Below are positions 41,315 through 48,600 of a DNA stretch of 52,868 nucleotides, one piece after another. Each line of letters opens with the position of its first letter. Within the stretch, counting starts at the first letter, position 1. Under the pieces are notes generated by a model. That model made no database searches and was not told the DNA's origin. It worked only from the letters and a program-made list of their open reading frames with translations. Made by a program: the position numbers and the translations under genes. Origin of the DNA: Cloacibacillus sp. (GTDB lineage: Bacteria; Synergistota; Synergistia; Synergistales; Synergistaceae); contig NZ_JAJBUX010000071.1 of assembly GCF_020860125.1 (NCBI RefSeq), forward strand, positions 1-52,868, read 5' to 3'.

Positions 41315-43102
41315 TTAAACCAGCGGCTCGATCGTCTTGATCGAAAGCTCTTCGAGCTGCTTCGCCTCGACCTCGGAGGGAGCCTCCGTCATCGGGCACT
41401 GGGCCTTCTGATTCTTCGGGAAGGCCATAACGTCGCGGATCGACTTGCTGCCCGTCATCAGCATGACGAGGCGGTCAAGGCCGATGGCCAGTCCGCCGTG
41501 CGGCGGCGTGCCGTAGCTGAGGCCGTCGAGCAGGAAGCCGAAACGCTCCCTGGCCGCCTCCGGCGTGAAGTTCAGCGCCTGGAAGGCCTTCTGCTGCATC
41601 TCGGGGTTATGTATCCTTATCGAACCGCCGCCCAGCTCCGTTCCGTTGAGGACCACGTCATAGGCGCGGGAGCGCACCTTGCCGGGTTCGCTGAGCAGGT
41701 ACTCCATATCCTCGTTCATCGGCGCGGTAAAGGGGTGGTGGACGGCGGTATAGCGACCCGTCTCATCGTCCCATTCAAAGAGCGGGAACTCCGTCACCCA
41801 AAGGAAGCGGAAGCCCTCCTCCACCAGCCCGCGCTCGCGTCCGAGCTCAAGGCGGATCTGCCCCAAAATCTCGCAGGCCCTGCGCCAGCTCTCGTCGGCC
41901 ATGATAAAGAGCGCGTCGCCGTTTTCGATCCCCGAAAGCTCCTTAAGCTTCGCGATACGGCCCTCGTCAAGGAACTTCACGAGCGGCCCCTTGAGCTCGC
42001 CCTCCTTGACCTGGAAATTCGCCATACCCTTCGCGCCCAGCGCCTTCGCGCGTCCCTCGAGATCCGAGAGCTCCTTGCGCGAGAGCGCCGCGCCGCCGGG
42101 CAGGCGCAGCCCCTTGATCGTGCCGCCGCCGGTGACCAGCGCCGCGAAGGGATTCTCGCCGCCGGCGAAGACCTCCTCAAGCGGCACCATCTCCAGCGGG
42201 ATACGCATATCGGGCTTGTCGATGCCGTACTTGTTCATCGCTTCGTCCCAGGTCATGCGCAGGAAAGGCGTCTTTACCTCCACGCCCTTGATCTCCTTGA
42301 AAAGCCCCGCGAGATAATTCTCGACGAGCGTCATAATATCCTCTTCGGTGATAAAGCTCATCTCAAGGTCTATCTGCGTGAACTCCGGCTGCCGGTCGGC
42401 GCGCAGGTCCTCGTCGCGGAAACACTTGACGATCTGCATATAGCGGTCACAGCCGCTGACCATCAGCAGCTGCTTGAAAAGCTGCGGCGACTGCGGCAGC
42501 GCGTAAAACTTGCCTGGGTTGACGCAGCTCGGCACAAGATAATCGCGCGCGCCCTCCGGCGTAGACTTCGTAAGCATCGGCGTCTCGACCTCGATAAAAC
42601 CGTTATCGCCGAAATAATTGCGCGTATAACGCGTCACTTCGTGGCGCGTCCTGAGATTCGCCTGCATCGACTCGCGGCGCAGATCGAGGTAGCGGTACTT
42701 CATGCGCAGATCCTCGTTGACGCTGTCGGCGTTATCCAGCTCGAAGGGTATCAGCTTCGCCGGCGCGAGCACGATAAAGTCGTCGACCAACAGCTCGACG
42801 GCTCCCGTAGCAAGCTCGGGGTTCTCCGTACCCTCGGGACGGCGGCGCAGCCTGCCCCTCACGGCAAGCACATACTCGCTGCGCAGCGCGCCCGCGCGCT
42901 CGTGCGCCTCGGCGTTCAGTTCGGGGTTGAAAACAACCTGCGTCACACCCGTCTTGTCCCACAGCTCAATAAAAATTATCCCGCCAAGGTCGCGGCGGCA
43001 CCTGAGCCAGCCGTTAAGTACAGTCTCTTTTCCTGCGTCCTCAAGGCGCGGAGCCCCGCAATACATGGTTCTTTGCCAGGAGGCGTCATAATGTCGGTCC
43101 AT
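41315..43102 (-). CDS. aspS: Aspartyl-tRNA synthetase
   Basis: 595 residues, bacterial type. N-terminal OB anticodon domain (about 15-110: VLNGWLRCRRDLGGIIFIELWDKTGVTQVVF), class II core with motif 2 (IVKCFRDEDLRADRQPEFTQIDLEMSF), the GAD insertion (about 290-410) and motif 3 near the end (GGLAIGLDRLVMLMTGSKSIRDVMAFPK). It charges tRNA-Asp. Whether it also charges tRNA-Asn cannot be decided here. It lies 36 bases after hisS on the same strand, the usual hisS-aspS operon. Confidence 0.97.
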   Translation of the reverse strand: MDRHYDASWQRTMYCGAPRLEDAGKETVLNGWLRCRRDLGGIIFIELWDKTGVTQVVFNPELNAEAHERAGALRSEYVLAVRGRLRRRPEGTENPELATGAVELLVDDFIVLAPAKLIPFELDNADSVNEDLRMKYRYLDLRRESMQANLRTRHEVTRYTRNYFGDNGFIEVETPMLTKSTPEGARDYLVPSCVNPGKFYALPQSPQLFKQLLMVSGCDRYMQIVKCFRDEDLRADRQPEFTQIDLEMSFITEEDIMTLVENYLAGLFKEIKGVEVKTPFLRMTWDEAMNKYGIDKPDMRIPLEMVPLEEVFAGGENPFAALVTGGGTIKGLRLPGGAALSRKELSDLEGRAKALGAKGMANFQVKEGELKGPLVKFLDEGRIAKLKELSGIENGDALFIMADESWRRACEILGQIRLELGRERGLVEEGFRFLWVTEFPLFEWDDETGRYTAVHHPFTAPMNEDMEYLLSEPGKVRSRAYDVVLNGTELGGGSIRIHNPEMQQKAFQALNFTPEAARERFGFLLDGLSYGTPPHGGLAIGLDRLVMLMTGSKSIRDVMAFPKNQKAQCPMTEAPSEVEAKQLEELSIKTIEPLV

Positions 43103-43138
43103 CGGTCATCCCTCTTTATCTGAAAATATTCTCTATGA

Positions 43139-44389
43139 TTATTTAAGCTTATTGACGATCTGCTCCACCGTCAGCTCTTCCTGCACGCCCTCTTTAAGAT
43201 CCTTCAGAGTGACGACGCCTCTCTCCACCTCGCTCATGCCGAGGATACAGGCGTACTCCGCGGAGGCGCCCGCCGTCTTCATCTGCCCCTTCATCGCCCT
43301 GCCCATATAATCCATATCGGCGGAGATGCGGTTCATGCGCAGCGTGCGCATCAGGCTCATCGCGTCAAGACGTGCGTCGGGCTCGGCGGCCACCACATAG
43401 ACCTTATTCTCCGGCTTCCTGCCGAAAGAGCAGCCCTGCGCCTCCATCGTAAGGATGACGCGCTCGATGCCGGAGGCGAAGCCAACGCCCGGCACATGCG
43501 GACCGCCGATCGCCTCGGAGAGATTGTCATAACGCCCGCCGCCGCAGACCGCGTTCTGCGAGCCGAGATCGCCGGAAAGAATCTCATAGGCCGTCTTCGT
43601 ATAATAATCCAGGCCGCGCACCAGGCGCTTGTCGTGCTTGACCACCGCGCCGATCTTATCCAGGCCGCGCTGCAGCTGCTCAAAGTGCTCCTTGCACTCA
43701 TCGCAGAGGTGATCCATCACCGAGGGCGCGCCCTCCGTGATCTCCTTGCATATCGGGCTCTTACAGTCCAGAATCCGCAGCGGATTACGGTCAAAGCGGC
43801 TCTTGCAGGAATCGCAGAGCTCGTCGAAGCGCGGCCTCAGATACTCCTGCAAAGCCTTGCGGTAGACCGGACGGCACTTGGGGCAGCCGACCGAATTAAG
43901 CACCACCTGTAAATTCGAGAGACCGAGACGGCGGTAAAGCTCCATCGAAAGGTCTATCACCTCAAGATCCACAAAGGCGTCCTGCGCGCCGAGCGCCTCG
44001 ATATCGAGCTGCACGAACTGGCGGTAGCGTCCCTTCTGCGGACGCTCATAACGGAACATCGGCCCGATACTCCAGAGCTTCGCGGGCTGCGTGCCCTTAC
44101 TCATCTCATTCTCCAGATAAGAGCGCACCATCGAAGCGGTCAGCTCCGGGCGCAGAGTAATGCTGCGGCCGCCCTTGTCCGTGAAGGTGTACATCTCCTT
44201 CTCGACGACGTCCGTCGTCTCGCCGACTCCGCGGCAGAAAAGCTCCGTATGCTCGAAGATGGGAAGATGTACCTCTCTATATCCATAATCATCCGCAACA
44301 TTGCGGCACATCTGCGTTACATAGGCCCACTTCCAAGACTCGTCGCCAAGTATGTCCCTTGTTCCACGCGGCGCCTTGACTGCTTCCAT
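43139..44389 (-). CDS. hisS: Histidyl-tRNA synthetase
   Basis: 416 residues from ATG 44389, with GGGAGG upstream; the 57-base in-frame extension is not needed. Class II core: KAPRGTRDILGDESWKWAYV start, motif 1 region, ALRPELTASMVRSYLE, MFRYERPQKGRYRQFVQLDIEALG (motif 2), VVKHDKRLVRGLDYYTKTAYE (histidine-A loop), GGGRYDNLSE and FASGIERVILT (motif 3), then the anticodon domain (about 320-416). A CxxC-rich insert (CPKCRPVYRKAL...CDSCKSRFDRNP...CDECKEHFEQL) looks like a zinc-binding element and is found in some bacterial HisRS. Operon with aspS. Confidence 0.97.
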   Translation of the reverse strand: MEAVKAPRGTRDILGDESWKWAYVTQMCRNVADDYGYREVHLPIFEHTELFCRGVGETTDVVEKEMYTFTDKGGRSITLRPELTASMVRSYLENEMSKGTQPAKLWSIGPMFRYERPQKGRYRQFVQLDIEALGAQDAFVDLEVIDLSMELYRRLGLSNLQVVLNSVGCPKCRPVYRKALQEYLRPRFDELCDSCKSRFDRNPLRILDCKSPICKEITEGAPSVMDHLCDECKEHFEQLQRGLDKIGAVVKHDKRLVRGLDYYTKTAYEILSGDLGSQNAVCGGGRYDNLSEAIGGPHVPGVGFASGIERVILTMEAQGCSFGRKPENKVYVVAAEPDARLDAMSLMRTLRMNRISADMDYMGRAMKGQMKTAGASAEYACILGMSEVERGVVTLKDLKEGVQEELTVEQIVNKLK

Positions 44390-44496
44390 CCCAACCGCCT
44401 CCCGGTAAGTTTTTGATTGACCAGCAGGACTCCTCCGCGCGGCCATAAAAGCCGCCGGCCCGCCCCTCGGAAAAAATAATTCCCGTTATTCAAATG

Positions 44497-44524
44497 AATA
44501 TAATACTTCATAAGTACATAGCAA
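44497..44524 (-). promoter_or_regulatory. Promoter of hisS-aspS
   Basis: On the minus strand TTGCTA (44524-44519), 16 bases, TATATT (44502-44497). The hisS ATG is about 100 bases downstream. No T-box core (AGGGTGGNACCGCG) is seen. Confidence 0.6.
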
Positions 44525-44603
44525 GACAAGACAAAAGAGAAAAATTTTTTACCTTTTACCCTTTATCGCTCATCTTGCCACACCGCAAACAAAGAGCAAA
44601 AGA

Positions 44604-44794
44604 GACGGCCGCCGTCACTCCGGCAAACCGGAGACACACAGCCTTTGGGAGAGGGTACAAGCTGCTCAAACGGCTGTGATTTCTCCCTTTTGTATGCTAA
44701 AGTAAGACCGGATGCGGAAAAACAGAACCTTCCGCACTCTCTGTGCACACAACTAAAAAATAAAAAACGCCGACTGGACAAAACACTGCGGCGT
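44604..44794. repeat. Noncoding block of small hairpins between hisS and luxR-like gene
   Basis: No gene is supported in 44525-44863. Hairpins: GACGG/CCGTC (44604-44616), CTCCGG-CAAA-CCGGAG (44618-44633), and a pseudoknot-like pair of stems CACAGCC/GGCTGTG (44637-44643 with 44672-44678) and GGGAGA/TCTCCC (44647-44652 with 44682-44687). Further on are GCGGAA/TTCCGC, then ACGCCG/CGGCGT (44767-44794), which on the minus strand is followed by a T-rich run like a terminator. The wording resembles short dispersed palindromes common in gut anaerobes. Confidence 0.5.
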
Positions 44795-44863
44795 CAAAAA
44801 CATACGCGTAAAACCCTGCCCCACGCCGCCGCGCGGCGGGCCGGAAAGAAAGAGGAGACGTAA

Positions 44864-47314
44864 ATGTCCAGAACCACACGCCGCAACACCGAACTGCATT
44901 TCTACTCGCCGAGGCTGCTGGAAAAACTGCGCACCCTGCTGAAAGTCAAAGCCGCGCTCGTGGAGGCGCCCGCCGGATTCGGCAAATCCACCGCCGTATG
45001 GGACAGACTCAACGACGCCCGGCAAAAAGGGAGCTGCGTCATATCGCTGCTCTGCCATGAAGAGCCCGCCGCGGACATCTGGCGCCGCTTCTGCGCGGCC
45101 ATCGGCGAAATATCCCCCCAAACCGCCGCCGCTCTCTCGTCCTTCGGCGTGCCTGACCAGGACACCGCTGGCGCGGCCGCCGCGCCGCTCGCGGAGATGA
45201 AATGCGGCGAAGAGACCTGCCTCCTGCTGGACGACTTCCAAAAATGGGAGCCACGCCTGCCGCGGACCATCTGGAAAGAGCTGCTGCGGCACGAGAGCGA
45301 AAAACTGCACCTCATCGTCGTCAGCTGGCCGCTGGAGGGCTACCGAGAAGAACTCAACGGACGCTGGGAGAGACTCTGCATCGACGGCGGCGACCTGCGG
45401 CTGAGCGCCGGGGAGATTCGCCTCTACTTCAAAGCCGCCGGCTTCACCCTCGCCCCCGGCGAAGAAGAAGAGGCCGAACGACTCACGGGCGGCTGGATCA
45501 TGCCGCTGCGCCTGCAAATGCTCCACTACCGCGAAAGAGGCCGCTTCCTACAGGAGGCGGACACCGAGGCCCTCTTCCGCCGCATGATCTGGGAGCGCCT
45601 CGACGCCCGCGAACAGGACTGCCTGCTGCGCCTCTCGCCCTTCGACCGCTTCACCCTGCCGCAGGCCAGGGACATCCTGGGAATCGACGGTCTGCCGGAC
45701 TGGGCCGTAAAACTGTTCGACCGCCATATCTTCATCTCCCGCGCCGCGTCGGAGCAGAGCTACGAACCGCACAGCCTGCTGCTCGACTTTGTGCGCGCGC
45801 GGCGCGAGACCCTCGCGGAAGAGAGGCGGCGGGAGATACTCGAACGCGCCGCGGCGTGGAGCGCCGCGCACGGAGACCTCCTGCGCGCCTTTGAACTCTA
45901 CCAGCGTCTTGGGGAATACGAAAAAATACTCGAACTCGACCTCATCTCCGTGGAGCTCGGCGAACTCCCCATGCCAAAGCGCGACCAACTGCTCCACGAC
46001 GTCGTGGCGCGCCTCACAGGCGAACTGATACGCCGCTACCCGATGGCCGTGCTCAACCTCGCCTTCGAACTCTTCGCCGCCGGAGACATCCCCGCCCACT
46101 GCGCCCTCTGCGCGCGCATGGAGGCCGAATTTTCGCGAATCCCCGAAGCGGAGGGGCGCGACCGCCTGCTCGGTGAAATAGAGCTGCTGCGTTCATTCCA
46201 GCACTACAACGACATTGAGGCGATGAGCGCGAGCCACCGCCGGGCGCTGGAACTCATCGGCGGCCCCGCCTCCCTCGTGCGGCTCGACGCCATGTGGTCT
46301 ATGGAAAACCCCTCCGTCCTCTTCATGTTCCACCGCGAAGCGGGGGCGCTCGACCGCGAACTCAGCTCTATGAAAAAATGCTTCCCGCACTACCTGGCCC
46401 TCACCAACGGCCACGGCAGCGGCGCTGACACCGTGATGGAGGGAGAGGTCTTCCTCATGCGCGGCGAACTGGCCGCCGCCGGCGACGCCGCGGGAGACGC
46501 GCTGGGACAGGCGGCGCTCAAAAAACAGACCAGCATCAAACTTGCGGCGCTCTGCCTGAAAGGGCGGATCGCCATCCTCGAGGGCGACGCCGAACAGCTG
46601 AGAAACATCCTCGACGAACTCGGCGCCCTGACAAAACACGGCGCGCAGCGATCGGAACGCGTTGAGGCGGGGCTGGCGCGCTCCCTCCTCATGGGACTGC
46701 CGGGACGCCCGGCGGAGATGGAACCCTGGCTCAAAAACGGTGAAATAGAGGGCGGCAGAGTGATGATACCGGCAGTACCATTCGCCCAGACCGTCTACGG
46801 GATCTGGCTGCTGCAGACCGGCGGCTCTCCGGCGACGGCGGAATTTCTCGCCCAGGGCCTCGCGATGGCCGCGGCCCTCAATTACTTGACCGCGGCCATC
46901 TACCTACGGCTCTACGAAGCCGTCGAACTGCTTCGGGCACAGCGGCTCGGTCACGCGGCCGCGGCCCTCAAAGAGACGCTCGCCCTGGCCCTCCCCGACC
47001 GCCTCTTCCTGCCCTTCGCCGAATGGTACGAAGAGATAGAGCCGATCCTCGAAGAATGCTGCGCCACCTCCGAGGCGACGGCCATCCGCGGACTTGCGGA
47101 GCGGCTGGCGGCGGGGCGAAAAGACATCCTCTGCGGGCAGCGCTTCACCCTCTCCGAAGCGGAGCTGCTCGTCGCAAAATGCGCCGCGCGCGGCATGCAC
47201 AACGCCGAGATCGCCGAAGAGCTGAACCTCTCGCCGAACACGATAAAAAAACACCTCAAATCCATATTCAAAAAACTGGGAATAGAAGACCGACGGGATA
47301 TCCCCACCCTGTAA
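44864..47314 (+). CDS. MalT-like LuxR-family STAND ATPase regulator
   Basis: 816 residues. An N-terminal STAND ATPase (Walker A APAGFGKST 35-43; Walker B LLLDDF about 120-125; VVSWPLEGYREELNGRW sensor region) is followed by a winged-helix and a helical TPR-like array (about 330-740). A C-terminal LuxR HTH comes last (about 750-812: FTLSEAELLVAKCAARGMHNAEIAEELNLSPNTIKKHLKSIFKKLG). MalT-type proteins assemble on ATP and an inducer and switch on catabolic genes. The inducer and target are unknown, since neither flanking gene is an obvious operon. A GAGGAGACGTAA SD precedes the ATG. Confidence 0.9.
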   Translation: MSRTTRRNTELHFYSPRLLEKLRTLLKVKAALVEAPAGFGKSTAVWDRLNDARQKGSCVISLLCHEEPAADIWRRFCAAIGEISPQTAAALSSFGVPDQDTAGAAAAPLAEMKCGEETCLLLDDFQKWEPRLPRTIWKELLRHESEKLHLIVVSWPLEGYREELNGRWERLCIDGGDLRLSAGEIRLYFKAAGFTLAPGEEEEAERLTGGWIMPLRLQMLHYRERGRFLQEADTEALFRRMIWERLDAREQDCLLRLSPFDRFTLPQARDILGIDGLPDWAVKLFDRHIFISRAASEQSYEPHSLLLDFVRARRETLAEERRREILERAAAWSAAHGDLLRAFELYQRLGEYEKILELDLISVELGELPMPKRDQLLHDVVARLTGELIRRYPMAVLNLAFELFAAGDIPAHCALCARMEAEFSRIPEAEGRDRLLGEIELLRSFQHYNDIEAMSASHRRALELIGGPASLVRLDAMWSMENPSVLFMFHREAGALDRELSSMKKCFPHYLALTNGHGSGADTVMEGEVFLMRGELAAAGDAAGDALGQAALKKQTSIKLAALCLKGRIAILEGDAEQLRNILDELGALTKHGAQRSERVEAGLARSLLMGLPGRPAEMEPWLKNGEIEGGRVMIPAVPFAQTVYGIWLLQTGGSPATAEFLAQGLAMAAALNYLTAAIYLRLYEAVELLRAQRLGHAAAALKETLALALPDRLFLPFAEWYEEIEPILEECCATSEATAIRGLAERLAAGRKDILCGQRFTLSEAELLVAKCAARGMHNAEIAEELNLSPNTIKKHLKSIFKKLGIEDRRDIPTL

Positions 47315-47321
47315 ATCAACG

Positions 47322-47530
47322 TAAATCGGCGTTTATACGCGCCGCTGACTTAGCTCAACAAGGGCGGAAAATCCTGCGGCAGGCGCACCCGCATGCCGCG
47401 GCAATATGGATAATTTGAAAATGTCCCCGCCCCGTGGTGGGGACATTGCCTTGCGATCGACGCACCAAAGTGCGCCTGCGGTTTTCCGCCCTTATTTCGC
47501 GTCGTCATCGACACGTCTAAACGCCGATTT
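47322..47530. repeat. About 209-bp nested inverted-repeat element
   Basis: Outer arms AAATCGGCGTTTA (47323-47335) and TAAACGCCGATTT (47518-47530) are exact reverse complements. A second arm pair (47360-47387 with 47471-47493) matches apart from a 5-base indel. A central hairpin ATGTCCCC/GGGGACAT (47421-47428 with 47439-47446) caps it. No ORF is supported. It begins 8 bases after the luxR-like stop. It looks like a MITE or a long structured 3' RNA. Confidence 0.65.
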
Positions 47531-47558
47531 CCTTCGGGCGGGAAAAAGAAATAAAGTG

Positions 47559-47621
47559 CGGTTTATCTTCGATAAGGTAAAAGATAAATACGATTTAGCT
47601 TCGATAGGGGAAACGATAAAT
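47559..47621. repeat. Tandem pair of a 31-bp repeat (GATAAA/TTTATC type)
   Basis: Copy 1 (47559-47589) begins CGGTTTATCTTCGATA; copy 2 (47591-47621) begins CGATTTAGCTTCGATA. Both end in GATAAAT. The period is 32 bases, and each copy is a weak dyad (TTTATC...GATAAA). Confidence 0.65.
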
Positions 47622-47632
47622 CGTGATTTACC

Positions 47633-47679
47633 AAAGATTTCGGCTCCCTCTCTGAGGCGGCCAGGGAGCCGAAATCTTT
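47633..47679. repeat. Perfect 17-bp stem hairpin
   Basis: AAAGATTTCGGCTCCCT (47633-47649) pairs with AGGGAGCCGAAATCTTT (47663-47679), loop of 13 bases. No T run beyond. Confidence 0.7.
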
Positions 47680-47730
47680 GATTTCGTGCGATTCGGCTGG
47701 TAGTTACATCAGAGCTGTCCCGTAGGGACT

Positions 47731-47867
47731 GAGGGAGAGTTGACCTTAGGTTCTTCCGCGGCTTTCGCCGCGGGCTCAGTATGGCGCGGAAATCGCGCCA
47801 TACTGAGCAACACTCCCTCCGTCTCGCCGCAAAGGCGTCGGCGATCCACCTTCCTCAGAGAGGAAGG
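47731..47867. repeat. Nested hairpin cluster
   Basis: GAGGGAGAGTT (47731-47741) and AACACTCCCTC (47809-47819) enclose CCGCGGC/GCCGCGG and the perfect 14-bp stem CTCAGTATGGCGCG/CGCGCCATACTGAG (47775-47788 with 47794-47807). CCTTCCTC/GAGGAAGG (47849-47856 with 47860-47867) follows. No gene is supported. Confidence 0.6.
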
Positions 47868-47883
47868 CTTTAAGAAAAAACCA

Positions 47884-47914
47884 CCGTTTATCATCGATAT
47901 GGTAAAAGATAAAC
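47884..47914. repeat. Third copy of the 31-bp repeat
   Basis: It begins CCGTTTATCATCGATA and ends GATAAAC, about 295 bases after the tandem pair. The stretch 47915-48065 that follows is AT-rich with an extended -10-like TGATAAT (48048-48054). Confidence 0.6.
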
Positions 47915-48080
47915 CGCCATTTACCGCTTTCCCAATCCCAAGGAAATCTCCCGGATACGGAACACGCCGCAAACGCTGCGTATTTTACTGATATCACGGA
48001 TGGAATATCTTTATTTTAAACAGGAATATGCTTTTTTTATTAAAATATGATAATCTATTAGTGGTAAAGGAGGCGGTCTC

Positions 48081-48455
48081 ATGGAATATATTTGCGGTTT
48101 ACACAAAAGATATAGCTGCGCCATGACGGTGACGGCCTTTTATATCATTGTGCAGGCCTTTTTATTGCTCGCCTGCGAAGGTCCGTCGGCCTCCTGCCTC
48201 CAGGACCGCGGCAGCATCTACGTCATGGAGGCGATGAAGAGCATATCTTCCACAACGCTCTCGCAGCGCACGACGGAGACACGCCCCTCATCTTTATCGG
48301 TAATGACCGTCCCGGCGCCCAGAGCCCTCTCCGAAGCCTTTTCGGACGGGCTTAATCTTGCCGCTGAACGCACAAGAAGCTGGGTTCTCTGGGATATTTT
48401 TATCGGCAGCGAACAGGAATCACACCCCTCCTCCGACATGGTCGCGAGGAAATAA
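48081..48455 (+). CDS. Putative protein of unknown function (124 aa)
   Basis: Support comes from an excellent SD (AAAGGAGG 48066-48073, 7 bases before ATG) and a TGATAAT-type -10 upstream. The N terminus has a hydrophobic helix (TVTAFYIIVQAFLLLACEG, about 16-34) and several cysteines; the rest is Ser/Thr/Arg-rich and could be non-coding in character. I do not recognise it. A 73-residue frame on the opposite strand (48218-48439) overlaps the second half and has better amino-acid balance but no SD, so the true gene content here is uncertain. Confidence 0.4.
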   Translation: MEYICGLHKRYSCAMTVTAFYIIVQAFLLLACEGPSASCLQDRGSIYVMEAMKSISSTTLSQRTTETRPSSLSVMTVPAPRALSEAFSDGLNLAAERTRSWVLWDIFIGSEQESHPSSDMVARK

Positions 48456-48600
48456 TCCCCCTTTTTCTCTGAATACCGCAGACTTTTCTAAGCCGCGCCA
48501 GTAAAAAGCACGGCGGACAGTGTCGTCAAAACGCGGCGGCCGCCGGATGGCGGTCAGCCGGCGCGGCGTCTTTATCCATAATGATCAGGGGGGAGCAGCG

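Noticed and set aside
44604..44700. A cyclic-di-GMP (GEMM) riboswitch
   Set aside because: GGCAAACC-like wording is present by chance; the remaining conserved blocks are absent.
44390..44863. A T-box riboswitch upstream of hisS
   Set aside because: The T-box core and specifier-loop layout are not found on the minus strand, and the predicted promoter leaves a leader of only about 100 bases.
47559..47621. A CRISPR array
   Set aside because: Only two tandem copies with a one-base spacer, no leader and no cas genes.
48218..48439. A 73-residue gene on the minus strand
   Set aside because: It has no Shine-Dalgarno or promoter and overlaps the better-supported plus-strand start at 48081; amino-acid balance alone is not enough.
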